From assembly GCA_900540955.1 (NCBI GenBank), contig UQIF01000018.1, positions 1 to 45,773 on the forward strand: a stretch of 45,773 nt of DNA, read 5' to 3'. A model generated the notes under the pieces. It ran no database searches and was not told the origin of the DNA. It saw nothing but the letters and a program-made list of their open reading frames with translations. Below are positions 23,951 to 32,197 of this stretch, piece after piece (the stretch's first letter is position 1; each line of letters opens with the position of its first letter). This DNA is from an uncultured Olsenella sp. Its GTDB lineage: Bacteria > Actinomycetota > Coriobacteriia > Coriobacteriales > Atopobiaceae. The translations under genes and the position numbers were made by a program.

Positions 23951-25354
23951 ATGTTTGTCGGCCGCGAGCGCGAGCTTTCCACTATGGAGGCACTGTACGC
24001 CAGCAATTCCTTCGAGATGCTGGTCATTTACGGTCGCCGTCGCGTAGGCAAGACGGCGCTTATCGAGGAGTTCTCGTGCGGTAAACGAACGCTATCTTTT
24101 ACGGCTCAGCTCCAGTCTGATAAGGACAACCTGGCTGATTTCTCGCGCGCGGTCGCGGAGTTTTACGGGCTGCCCGAGTCGATGCCCGCCTTCGCCTCGT
24201 GGCTGGATGCTCTCGCCTTCATCGCGCAGGGGGCGAGCGACGGGCGCACTGTGCTGGTGCTCGACGAGTTTCCTTATGCGTGCCGCTCCAACGCCGCGCT
24301 CCCCTCAACCTTCCAGTTGGCGATCGACAAGCACCTTAAATCCGCGAACGTCATGCTCGTGCTGTGCGGAAGCAACCAGGGTTTCATGGAGGACGAGGTC
24401 CTTGGCGAGAAGAGCCCCCTGTATGGCAGGCGCACGGCGCAGCTCAAGCTTCAGCCGTTTGATTACCTGGACGCCGCGCGTATGTTGCCGGATTGCTCGC
24501 CCGCCGAGAAGATCTCGTACTACGCGAGCCTCGGTGGGACACCGTACTATCTGGAGGGCATCGATTCCCGAAAAAGCTATATCGAGAACATGGCGGCGCT
24601 GTTCTTCTCGCCCATGGGGCGCATGTTCGACGAGCCTGCCATGCTGATGCGCCAGGAGCTGCGTGAGCCCGCGGTGTTCATCTCGGTGATGCGCGCGATC
24701 GCAAACGGCGCAAACAAGCTGAGCAGAATCGCCGACACCGTCGGGATGCCATCGAGCAGCTTGGGGTTTTACCTGAAGACACTCGTTTCGCTGGGATTGA
24801 TCGAGCGCGCGGTTCCCTTCGGCGAGGCGGAGCGGAGCAAGCGCGGGATCTATCGCATCTGCGACTCGGCGTTCGCGTTCTGGTTTCGCTTTGTTGCCCC
24901 ATATGTGAGCGTGATCGAGCGCGGTCTTGGTGCCGATGTGGCCAAGCGCCTGCTCTCAGGCGATCGTCGCTCGGAGTTCGAGGGCCATGCGTTCGAGCGC
25001 GTGTGCGCGCAGTGGCTGGTCCGCCAGGCGTTGGACCGCAAGCTGCCCTTGGATATAACGGCTATCGGATCGTGGTGGGGTGCCGATCCCGTTGCGCGTC
25101 AAACCACCGATATAGACGTGGTCGCCGCTGACGAGATCGATAGGAAACTGCTCGTGGGCGAGTGCAAGTGGCGCAACAGCCTCAACGAGACGGAGACCTT
25201 GTCTACCCTGCAGGACCGCTGCCGCCTGCTGCCCGGCTACAACGCTTACGAGCGCTATCTGTTTACCAAGGTGCCCTGCTCCGAGGCCACGCAAAAGAAA
25301 GCGCAAACCGATCCCGCCCTGCACCTGGTAAGCGTTGACCAGATGTTCGAGTAG
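23951..25354 (+). CDS. AAA-family ATPase with C-terminal DUF234 nuclease-like domain
   Basis: A 467-aa protein with GAGGAG before the ATG. The N-terminal FVGRERELSTMEALY leads to Walker A YGRRRVGKTAL (about residues 30-40), and VLVLDEFPYACR is Walker B. A winged-helix region follows (about 230-290, IADTVGMPSSSLGFYLKTL), then a C-terminal DUF234 part with TTDIDVVA ... LLVGECKW, the D...ExK pattern of PD-(D/E)xK folds. This is the archaeal-type ATPase family common in bacteria and archaea. The biological role is undefined; links to toxin-antitoxin or DNA functions are speculative. The gene is monocistronic and probably controlled by the palindrome in front of it. Confidence 0.82.
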   Translation: MFVGRERELSTMEALYASNSFEMLVIYGRRRVGKTALIEEFSCGKRTLSFTAQLQSDKDNLADFSRAVAEFYGLPESMPAFASWLDALAFIAQGASDGRTVLVLDEFPYACRSNAALPSTFQLAIDKHLKSANVMLVLCGSNQGFMEDEVLGEKSPLYGRRTAQLKLQPFDYLDAARMLPDCSPAEKISYYASLGGTPYYLEGIDSRKSYIENMAALFFSPMGRMFDEPAMLMRQELREPAVFISVMRAIANGANKLSRIADTVGMPSSSLGFYLKTLVSLGLIERAVPFGEAERSKRGIYRICDSAFAFWFRFVAPYVSVIERGLGADVAKRLLSGDRRSEFEGHAFERVCAQWLVRQALDRKLPLDITAIGSWWGADPVARQTTDIDVVAADEIDRKLLVGECKWRNSLNETETLSTLQDRCRLLPGYNAYERYLFTKVPCSEATQKKAQTDPALHLVSVDQMFE

Positions 25355-25370
25355 GGTTCTATTAACGACT

Positions 25371-25402
25371 AAAACCGGGGCGTAGCCCAGCCGTGCCCCG
25401 GT
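25371..25402 (-). terminator. Intrinsic terminator of the small reverse-strand ORF
   Basis: ACCGGGGC/GCCCCGGT form an 8-bp stem; on the reverse strand it ends in a run of four T. It starts seven bases after the stop of the 71-aa ORF and may also stop the convergent ATPase transcript. Confidence 0.6.
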
Positions 25403-25408
25403 CCGTAT

Positions 25409-25624
25409 CTAGCTGTTGTCGTCGGGCCGCAAGCCCCATTCGGCGCAGGCGCGCTCCCACTCGTCAGCGGAGGCCTTCGCTCTAGACTGGCGCCGCTTGG
25501 GCGGGGCCGGCTCGCCTGGCTCCTCGAGGAGCGCCACGAGCTCGTCGAGGCTCAGGTCGTCGAAGCGTCCCGGGGCGACCCCGCCGGACGCGCTTGTTGC
25601 CATGTCGCTCTTCTTGCCAGTCAT
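25409..25624 (-). CDS. Small hypothetical protein
   Basis: A 71-aa protein, unrecognised. A GGAGGG ribosome binding site lies about eight bases before the ATG, and a terminator follows the stop, which supports a real gene. It has a short LSLDELVALLEEP helix, a Pro/Arg-rich basic stretch (PPKRRQSRAKASA) and a C-terminal DEWERACAEWGL segment. It has no signal peptide or membrane segment. Confidence 0.5.
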   Translation of the reverse strand: MTGKKSDMATSASGGVAPGRFDDLSLDELVALLEEPGEPAPPKRRQSRAKASADEWERACAEWGLRPDDNS

Positions 25625-25815
25625 GTTTGGCCCTCCAACGTCGCAGCATAGCCGATGCTTCGCCGTGGCACGTCGATCACCCGCGAGCGGCGGGCTAAAT
25701 ACCGCTCACGACCTGCTTGTTTGACGTTCGGCGGAATGCCTGATACACAGACTTGCGGATTCCAGCCATACACATCACGAAATGGCTGCCGATACAGTGA
25801 GGCGATTATCCGGCG

Positions 25816-26271
25816 CTACTCGTGCGCCTTCTGAAGCTCCTGAGGCTCGCCATCGCCGTAATCCACGGTCACGGACCCGATTCCGTCGACAGACGTGCCC
25901 TCGGGCGGCTCTAGGCGGAACTCGGTGAGCACCAGATCGAGCGTGGAAGGCCCGTCGCCGGACTTGAGCTTGACGGCGAGCACGCCGCCGTCGCTCACGG
26001 CGGACTCGATCTCCTCCCCGGGGATGGACCCGCCGCTGAGCTGCAGCTGGATAAAGCCGTCGCGCGGCGCCCATCCGTCACCGGGCATGGTGACGACGTT
26101 TCCGCCGGAGACCTGCACCGTCAGGCACTCGAGGGAGTCGTCGGGCGTTGCGGTCCAGGCCGCGGGGCTCTTGGCCGCAGAGGGGGTCTTGCAAGCGGCA
26201 AGGCCCAGCCCGACGCCGGTGGCGGCGATGGCTGCCGTACCGGCAATAAAGGCGCGTCTTGTCAGGTTCAT
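25816..26271 (-). CDS. Tat-type lipoprotein, hypothetical
   Basis: A 151-aa protein. The start at 26271 (MNLTRRAFIAG) follows GAGG; two further ATGs upstream are less likely. A twin-arginine motif (TRRAF), a hydrophobic stretch and the lipobox GLAAC (about residue 25) predict export by Tat and lipid anchoring. The mature part is beta-rich and acidic (VTVDYGDGEPQELQKAHE at the end). The family was not recognised. Confidence 0.65.
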   Translation of the reverse strand: MNLTRRAFIAGTAAIAATGVGLGLAACKTPSAAKSPAAWTATPDDSLECLTVQVSGGNVVTMPGDGWAPRDGFIQLQLSGGSIPGEEIESAVSDGGVLAVKLKSGDGPSTLDLVLTEFRLEPPEGTSVDGIGSVTVDYGDGEPQELQKAHE

Positions 26272-26287
26272 GCGTGATCCTCTCATC

Positions 26288-26328
26288 AAAAAAGAACAGG
26301 GACACTCTAAGCGTACCCAGAGTGTCCC
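26288..26328 (-). terminator. Intrinsic terminator between two reverse-strand genes
   Basis: GGGACACTCT and AGAGTGTCCC form a perfect 10-bp stem with a 10-base loop; on the reverse strand it is followed by TGTTCTTTTTT. It ends the transcript of the 106-aa gene and separates it from the lipoprotein gene. Confidence 0.75.
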
Positions 26329-26379
26329 CAGTCGATGATGGTGATGGTCGCAGCCGACCGCGCGCGATGCCGTCGCAGG

Positions 26380-26700
26380 CTACTCCATGACGACCCAAGC
26401 CCAGGTGCCGTCGCCGTCGTCGATGTCCATCGGCGCGAGCGCGACGAAGCCCTCCTGGCGCGTCTCGGGGATGACGATGTGGCAGACCTCGGCCTCGACG
26501 GGGCTGCGTCCGAGGGTCTTCTTGGGAAGGTCGATCCAGACGTTGCCGACGAGCTCGGAGTGGACGTCCTCGCCCGGACGCCCGTTGACGGTGAAGGACC
26601 CGAGCACGCAGCGCTGCGGCTCGCCCCAGTCAAAGCCATCCAGAGCGTCAGCCAAGGCGTTGTAGGCGTCAGCGAGCTTCTTTACCTGCAGGTTTCCCAT
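26380..26700 (-). CDS. Hypothetical protein
   Basis: A 106-aa protein, unrecognised. GGGGG lies before the ATG. It has an N-terminal helix (VKKLADAYNALADALDGF) and then alternating strands with acidic loops (IDDGDGTWAWVVME at the end). It is cytosolic by composition and followed by a clear terminator. Confidence 0.55.
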   Translation of the reverse strand: MGNLQVKKLADAYNALADALDGFDWGEPQRCVLGSFTVNGRPGEDVHSELVGNVWIDLPKKTLGRSPVEAEVCHIVIPETRQEGFVALAPMDIDDGDGTWAWVVME

Positions 26701-26932
26701 AGCAATTCCCCCTTTGTTCGCAGCCGAGGCCGCATCCGTTGATTGGGCAAGCTCACGACGATTGTGGGCGGCCTTAAGGCTGTCGGGGGAGGAAAAAGAC
26801 GCGTACGATGTGATTTTGTCGGCAGTCGGTAGTTGCTTACATGTCGTGGACCGCGGCTGCCGGCGGACGGTCGCAGACGACGGTTTAACGGCATAAACAG
26901 CTTATAAACGCCGTCGAGGAGACCCGTGAATC

Positions 26933-26949
26933 AGTTAAAACGTTTAACT
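26933..26949 (+). promoter_or_regulatory. Palindromic operator candidate upstream of the TOPRIM gene
   Basis: AGTTAAA-ACG-TTTAACT is a perfect 7-bp inverted repeat 100 bases before the start at 27050. TAAAAT at 27009-27014 is a possible -10 without a good -35. Nothing else is recognised in the 349-base gene-free stretch 26701-27049. Confidence 0.35.
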
Positions 26950-27049
26950 ACCACCTGGGGCATCGCGGGGCTTTTTGTGGGAAATAGGCTGCGACCTGCG
27001 CATTAGCTTAAAATTAGACGATTGCACTTTTATCGAAAGGACCCTCTAT

Positions 27050-28987
27050 ATGGCCCGAAAGCTCACCGAAGGGGAGCGCAACACCATCAATTATCTTACC
27101 GCGTCGTTCGTGGCTGCGCTGCCGGCGCACCTGCGAAGCCACGCGGGCAGCATCGCGAGCTCGCTCGTGCGCATCCCGCGCGAGGTCATCACGGCGCGCG
27201 ACATCAACCGCATTGTCGGCAGGCTCGGCGAGGATGCCACGCAGAAAGAAGAGCTCAGGGGTGCCATCCGCGATGTCGCGCTCGTGAGCGTGGACGTGGC
27301 CGAGGGCGATCCGGAGTCGTTCACGCTCCGCAGGCCCGAGGACGAGCCCGCTGCGGAGGACGCGGCGGCCGAGGCGGGGCCCGATGCCACCGACTCCGAG
27401 CCCGTGCCGGCGGATACCGCGGAAGCCGAGGACTCTGCAAAGAAGGACGACCAGCCTGCGGAGGAGCCTAAGCCGGCTAAGCGACGCCGTCGCCGCCGCG
27501 TGGGCGACCGCGGTGGCCGTCTTGCCGAGCAAAGGGTCGCTGCCGAGCAGCAGGAGGCCGAGGTCGAGCCCGCGGCGGATGTCGCCGCCGATTCCGCTCC
27601 TGCCGCCGAGCCCGCGGCGGATGCCGTTGACGAGCCCGCGCCCGATGCCGAGCCCGCCGCCGACGTTGATGTCGCGTCTGCCCCCGAGAAGAAGCGCCGC
27701 CGCCCCCGCCGCTCCCGCAAGAAGCCCGCGCATGCCGAGGCCGAGCCCGCCGCCGGGGAGCAGCAGGCAGGCGCCGCGGACGAGTCTTTTGCCGCCGCGG
27801 AGCCCGCGCCCGAGGCTGTCCCTGAGGAGCCTGCGGCGCCTGCTAATGACGCAGATGCCGCAGGCGACGATGCCGCCGCGCCCGCTGCGGCCGATGGCGC
27901 GGTCGAGCCCGCTTCCGCCCCGCAGGCCGACGCCGCCGACGCTGAAGCCGCCGACGATAAGCCTCTTGTCGATGCCGCCGCTCCCGCCGAGGACACCGAC
28001 TCCGTCCCCGCGGCAGACGACGCCCCCGCAGCCGACGCCGCAGCCGACCCCGCCGCCCAGCGTCCCGCCCGCAACGGCAGATACCGCGGTCGCCGCGGCG
28101 GCCAGAACAGCGGCGGCAACCCCAAGCATCAGGGAAAGAGCCTCGACCAGGTTCCCTACATCCGCCGCGGCGGACAGGCCGAGGCCGACTTGCGCGCCCG
28201 CATCGTCCAGCTCGACCAGCGATTCTGGATGAACGGCTGGCTCCTGTCGCACCCCGGCGCCTTCGAGCTCTACGAGAAGGAGCTTCTTGCCCTCAACGAG
28301 TTCCTGGTCAGCGGCACCATGATCGGCGACGTCACGCGCCGCCAGCTCGCCTACCAGATGGGCGGCGACGAGAAGTTCTTCGAGTACGGCTCGGATGGCT
28401 TCAGGCTGCTGCGCTCCATGGGCGTCGAGGACCTGATTCGTCATCGCCCGCTTCCCAAGCCCGACCTTCTTTACCACGCGCCGCGCCGCCGCAAGCACAT
28501 GCGCGTGCTCGTGACCGAGAACCTCGATCCCTGGCTCGACGTGCGCGACCTCATGTACGAGGAGGGCGTCAGCCAGATCCTCGGCGAGCGCATCCACGCC
28601 GTCGTGCTCGGCGGCGGCATGCCGGTGCTCGAGCCGAACCGCCTGCACCTCTTGCTCGACACCCTCGGCGCCGACAGCTACGACGTCCTGTACTGGGGCG
28701 ACATCGACCGCGCGGGCCTCGACATCCTGCTCAAGCTTCAGGCGCTTCTTGACGGGAAGTTCGAGGTCAAGGCGTTCACGCCCGCCTATCAGCTCATGTG
28801 CGATCGCGCGATGGCGCGTTTCCCCGAGCCCGGCGACAACGAGAAGACCGGACAGGTCAACCTCGAGGTGGGGGACACCTCCGTGATCTGCGACGGGCTC
28901 ACGCCCGAGGCGGCCGCGTACGCGAAGGCCGTTATCGAGGACTGCTGCCTCATCCCGCAGGAGATCCTGACCAAGCGCGACCTGTAG
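27050..28987 (+). CDS. JetD-like (DUF2220) TOPRIM protein with long Ala/Pro/Glu-rich insert
   Basis: A 645-aa protein; the ATG at 27050 follows AAAGGA. Residues 1 to about 100 are a helical domain (MARKLTEGERNTINYLTASF). Residues of about 100-360 are low complexity, Ala/Glu/Pro/Asp-rich, with basic patches (KRRRRRRVGDRGG). The last 280 residues resemble the C-terminal half of JetD of Wadjet defence: RVLVTENLDPWLDVRD supplies the TOPRIM Glu, and DVLYWGDIDRAGLDIL the DxD. In Wadjet the TOPRIM domain cleaves plasmid DNA together with an SMC-like complex (JetABC). No jetA, jetB or jetC is nearby, so this is an orphan nuclease-like protein, perhaps a housekeeping factor of this lineage. Confidence 0.75.
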   Translation: MARKLTEGERNTINYLTASFVAALPAHLRSHAGSIASSLVRIPREVITARDINRIVGRLGEDATQKEELRGAIRDVALVSVDVAEGDPESFTLRRPEDEPAAEDAAAEAGPDATDSEPVPADTAEAEDSAKKDDQPAEEPKPAKRRRRRRVGDRGGRLAEQRVAAEQQEAEVEPAADVAADSAPAAEPAADAVDEPAPDAEPAADVDVASAPEKKRRRPRRSRKKPAHAEAEPAAGEQQAGAADESFAAAEPAPEAVPEEPAAPANDADAAGDDAAAPAAADGAVEPASAPQADAADAEAADDKPLVDAAAPAEDTDSVPAADDAPAADAAADPAAQRPARNGRYRGRRGGQNSGGNPKHQGKSLDQVPYIRRGGQAEADLRARIVQLDQRFWMNGWLLSHPGAFELYEKELLALNEFLVSGTMIGDVTRRQLAYQMGGDEKFFEYGSDGFRLLRSMGVEDLIRHRPLPKPDLLYHAPRRRKHMRVLVTENLDPWLDVRDLMYEEGVSQILGERIHAVVLGGGMPVLEPNRLHLLLDTLGADSYDVLYWGDIDRAGLDILLKLQALLDGKFEVKAFTPAYQLMCDRAMARFPEPGDNEKTGQVNLEVGDTSVICDGLTPEAAAYAKAVIEDCCLIPQEILTKRDL

Positions 28988-29030
28988 AGCGCGACCTGTG
29001 GCGCGTCACCTGTAGAGCGCGGCCACGTGC

Positions 29031-29060
29031 GGGCCGGGGACAATTCGCTGTCCTCGGCCC
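29031..29060. terminator. Bidirectional hairpin between convergent genes
   Basis: GGGCCGGGGACA and TGTCCTCGGCCC form a 12-bp stem with one G-U pair and a 6-base loop, exactly between the convergent TOPRIM and TetR genes. There is no long U-tract on either side. The gap also holds short direct repeats of ACCTGTAGAGCGCG. Confidence 0.5.
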
Positions 29061-29061
29061 G

Positions 29062-29676
29062 TTATCCTGCGAGCTTCTGTATCGCGGTGCAAATTGTGGA
29101 CTTGACCTGGTCTGGGTTTATGTTCTTGGGCTCGGTCAGCCATTGCGCGGCCACCCCGACGCAGCCCTCGAATAGAAGGTCGAACATAAGCTCGTCGCCT
29201 GTACCGACAGCGCTTTCGCCGAAGCCGATGCCGGCGATCGGCGCGCCGGGTGCAGCTGCGCCGCCGACGCTCGCGCCCCAGCGCATCCACGCCCGGTCGC
29301 GAAGAAGGGCCTTGCCGCTCCCGGTCGCGCTCGGCAAGACGACCCGTGCGAGCTCCTCGGTATCCTCCATGGCGACGTCGCAGACAATGCGCGCGGCGTC
29401 CTCGGCGCGCTCGATGGCCGAGCCTGCGAGAGCCTTCTCGCATCGGACGGCGATGCTCTCGGCGGCGTCGAGCTCGATCGCCGCGCCGAGCTCCTCGAGG
29501 TTCGAGAAGTGCGCGTAGAACGTCGCGCGGTTCACGTTGGCGAGCGACATAATCTCCTTGACGGTGATCTGGCCGGCGGGCTTTTGCTTGCACAGCGTGA
29601 GATAGCTGCTTTTGATCGCGGCGCGGGTTCTGCGCACGCGCCGGTCGAGCGGCGCCTTTGCCCTGGTCGTCTCCAT
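29062..29676 (-). CDS. TetR-family transcriptional regulator
   Basis: A 204-aa protein. The start at 29676 (METTRAKAPLDRRV) has a G-rich run upstream; starts at 29691 and 29709 are also possible. The N-terminal DNA-binding domain is clear: KPAGQITVKEIMSLANVNRA followed by TFYAHFSNLEEL. The helical C-terminal ligand domain (about 65-204) ends DLLFEGCVGVAAQWL. The regulated genes are unknown; the HAD phosphatase gene is upstream on the same strand, 114 bases away. Confidence 0.85.
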   Translation of the reverse strand: METTRAKAPLDRRVRRTRAAIKSSYLTLCKQKPAGQITVKEIMSLANVNRATFYAHFSNLEELGAAIELDAAESIAVRCEKALAGSAIERAEDAARIVCDVAMEDTEELARVVLPSATGSGKALLRDRAWMRWGASVGGAAAPGAPIAGIGFGESAVGTGDELMFDLLFEGCVGVAAQWLTEPKNINPDQVKSTICTAIQKLAG

Positions 29677-29790
29677 ATGGGCCCCCAGCATCGGTCGAAT
29701 CGCGGACATCCGGGAAAAATCGTACCGACGCAGTGTTTCGGCGCCTTTGCGCCACGCAACAGATGTTGGTTACAAACGGTTGCCGACAGG

Positions 29791-30399
29791 TTACGCGAGC
29801 GCCTCGCGGATCGCGGCCACGTCGCCGGCGTAGCGCACGGCGCGCATCCCGGCCACGCGGGCGCCCTCGCAGTTGTCTGCGTTGTCGTCCACAAAGAGGC
29901 ACTCCTCGGGCAAAAGCCCGTAGCGCTCGCAAAGCAGCCGGTAGATGGCAGGGTCGGGCTTCATCAGGCGCTCTTCTCCCGAGACCACGGCACCGTCCAT
30001 AAGCTCCCATGCCGGCATGTGGCTGAGCTGGTCGTGGATGCGCGTGCCGGCGTTGGACAGCAGGTAGATGCCGTAACCCTCGCGCTTGAGCTCGGCTGCC
30101 AGGGCGTTCGTCTTTTCGATGGGGGTGGAGTAGGCCGCCCAGTCCGTAAAGCACGCGTCGAGGTTCGGCCAGAGCCGCTCGTCCAGGTGGGCGCGCGCCA
30201 CGCGCAGCATCGTGTCGTAGGAAATGGTCCCTGAGTCGAGCAGGTTCCAGGCGGGGCTGCCGAAGAGCGCGTGCTGGAGCGCCGCGGCGTCGGCCTCGCT
30301 CTCGGTGAACTGCGCCGAGAAATACGGCCCGTCAAAGAGCATGAGCACGTTGCCCATGTCGAACACGACGTTTTTGATCTTCTTGCCACCTGTTGCCAT
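29791..30399 (-). CDS. HAD-superfamily hydrolase, YihX-like
   Basis: A 202-aa protein from the ATG at 30399, with GGGGGA upstream. Motif I is NVVFDMGNVLMLFD; the second catalytic Asp is replaced by Gly, as in the FDxGNV subgroup that includes YihX. Motif II is YLLSNAG, motif III the Lys in LMKPDPAIY, and motif IV FVDDNADNC. The cap is the small helical type. It is probably a cytosolic sugar-phosphate or nucleotide phosphatase; the substrate cannot be read from sequence. Confidence 0.85.
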   Translation of the reverse strand: MATGGKKIKNVVFDMGNVLMLFDGPYFSAQFTESEADAAALQHALFGSPAWNLLDSGTISYDTMLRVARAHLDERLWPNLDACFTDWAAYSTPIEKTNALAAELKREGYGIYLLSNAGTRIHDQLSHMPAWELMDGAVVSGEERLMKPDPAIYRLLCERYGLLPEECLFVDDNADNCEGARVAGMRAVRYAGDVAAIREALA

Positions 30400-30459
30400 G
30401 GCCGTCCCCCGTCCGACGTTTTTTACGGCTCAGTATAGCCGCGCGCGGACGGCGCGCCG

Positions 30460-31821
30460 TTATGCGTCGATCCGGAAGCCGTCGCCCACGACCTCGGCGG
30501 AGGTTTGCTTGAGCCAGGCCACCGGGTCCTCGAGCCCGCTGAACACGGCGTCGTTGGCGGCGAGCTCGTTCGTGAAGTCCTTGACGGCGTACACGGCGTA
30601 GGTCTGCCCGTCGGTGTAGTTGACGAGCGGCGTCCACACAACGTTCTCGATGCCCACGCTGCCGTTCTCGCCGCGGACGAAGTCGCAGCTCAGCATGCCC
30701 TCGAGCTCGTTTTTGGGCTGCGGGGACTCGTGGCGGCTGAGGAAGTTGCCGAGCGAGTACGCCACGAGCGTGCGGTGGCCGTCCTTGCCGTTGAGCCAGG
30801 TCATGGGGCCGATGACGTGCGGGTGGGAGCCGAGCACGACGTCCACGTCGAGGTCAGCAAGGTACTGCGCGTACTCGGTCTGGTAGTCGTCGGCCTCCAT
30901 AAGGTTCTCGGTGCCCCAGTGCATGGCCACGAGCACGACGTCGGCCTGCTCGCGCGCCCGCGAGACGTCGGCCGCGATGCGGTTCTTATCGATGAGGTTG
31001 ACGGCGTAGCTGGGCAGGTCGGAGGCCTCGTAGCCGTTGACGCCGTAGGTGTAGTCCAGAAGTGCGAACGTGATCCCGTTTCGCTCGATCGTGGCGATCC
31101 GGCTCGCGTCGGCCTCGGAAGAGGCGGTGCCGGTAAAGACGACGTTCTTTTTCTTCCACAGGGCGCAGGAGTGGTCGTTCGCGCCGAAGTAGCCCCAGTC
31201 GTAGCTGTGGTTGGAGGCGGAGCCCACGAGGTCGAAGCCGGTGGCCACGAGGGCGTCGGCCATGGCATCGGTCGTGTTGAAGGAGGGGTAGCCCGCGGGG
31301 CCGATGTCGTCTCCGCCGCAGTGGGTCTCCTCCTTGACGTAGGCGAGGTCGGCGGACTCGATATAGCCCTTGATCGGCTCGTAGATGGCGGTGTAGTCGT
31401 AGAGGCCGTCGCCGGTCGCGCCTGCTTGGGCGTCGGCCCAGGCGCCGATGCGCTCTTCGGGGAGATTGTCGCCGACGGCGACGAAGCGCACGCGGCCGGA
31501 GGCGGGCTCGACGGGGGCGCCCGCGCCGTCGCCGGCGCCGGGCGCAGCCTTGGGAATGCGCGAGACGATGATGCCCACGAGGGCAAACAGCGCAATCGCG
31601 CACATGACCAGGAGCGCGGGTGAGGGTCGGCGTTGCCTGTGCCTGGGATCAGCGTGGTCGACGCGTTGGCGGGGCCGCGCTCCGGGGCGGCCGGCGGAAA
31701 GGGGGCGCGGCGCGGCGCCGGTGTTGGAGCGTTCGCTGCCGGTCCGCGGCGAGCTGCCGCGAGGCGTCCCGCGCCGCGGCGATCCTTTGGGGTTGCGCAG
31801 GAAATCGGGGACGTCGGGCAT
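30460..31821 (-). CDS. CapA-like metallophosphatase-fold protein, membrane-anchored
   Basis: A 453-aa protein starting with AAGGAG before the ATG at 31821. An Arg/Pro-rich cytosolic tail of about 70 residues is followed by a single membrane segment (ALLVMCAIALFALVGIIV) and the extracytoplasmic CapA domain: FVAVGDNL, SNHSYDWGYF, MHWGTENL and GSHPHVIGPM, the conserved His/Asp/Asn positions of the family. CapA/PgsA proteins take part in poly-gamma-glutamate capsule or cell-surface polymer metabolism. No capB or capC is nearby, so the substrate is unknown. A second CapA-like protein is encoded at 43877. Confidence 0.85.
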   Translation of the reverse strand: MPDVPDFLRNPKGSPRRGTPRGSSPRTGSERSNTGAAPRPLSAGRPGARPRQRVDHADPRHRQRRPSPALLVMCAIALFALVGIIVSRIPKAAPGAGDGAGAPVEPASGRVRFVAVGDNLPEERIGAWADAQAGATGDGLYDYTAIYEPIKGYIESADLAYVKEETHCGGDDIGPAGYPSFNTTDAMADALVATGFDLVGSASNHSYDWGYFGANDHSCALWKKKNVVFTGTASSEADASRIATIERNGITFALLDYTYGVNGYEASDLPSYAVNLIDKNRIAADVSRAREQADVVLVAMHWGTENLMEADDYQTEYAQYLADLDVDVVLGSHPHVIGPMTWLNGKDGHRTLVAYSLGNFLSRHESPQPKNELEGMLSCDFVRGENGSVGIENVVWTPLVNYTDGQTYAVYAVKDFTNELAANDAVFSGLEDPVAWLKQTSAEVVGDGFRIDA

Positions 31822-31928
31822 GGCCTCTCCTTGCCGTCGCGAGCATTGGGAGAGAGTATATCCGCGTTCGCCGCGCGTTTGACCTGCGTGTCTGCGAGCG
31901 GGCGTGCCTCTTCGGCAAGAAGCCGCCG

Positions 31929-32154
31929 CGCTCAGAAAGCGCCAGTTCCAGCTCCGTCGGGCGTGCGGTCCGCTCAGAAAGCGCCAGTTCCAGCTCTGCG
32001 AACGCCCTTCTTGCTAAGAAACCCCGGGTCCCAGCCGCGTTCCGAGGCAAAAACGGGGCTGGAGCCGGGGATTTCTGAGCGCCTGAGGGCTGGGACCTGC
32101 GGTTTTTGCGCGCGCGGGAAGTCGCCGGGGCTGGAACCCGCGGTTTCTTAGCGC
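31929..32154. repeat. Cluster of six 25-bp repeats in both orientations
   Basis: A motif of the form CGCTcAGAAA...CCAGTTCCAGC occurs at 31929-31954, 31971-31996 (identical) and 32012-32036. It occurs inverted at 32055-32081, 32087-32112 and 32127-32154 (GGCTGGAACCCGCGGTTTCT form). Facing copies can pair into a large hairpin. The cluster fills the 376-base gene-free gap between capA and the HelD-like gene. Confidence 0.65.
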
Positions 32155-32197
32155 GTCGTACGCGGCGAGAAGGGCTCCGCCAAGAAGCGCCCTTGCC

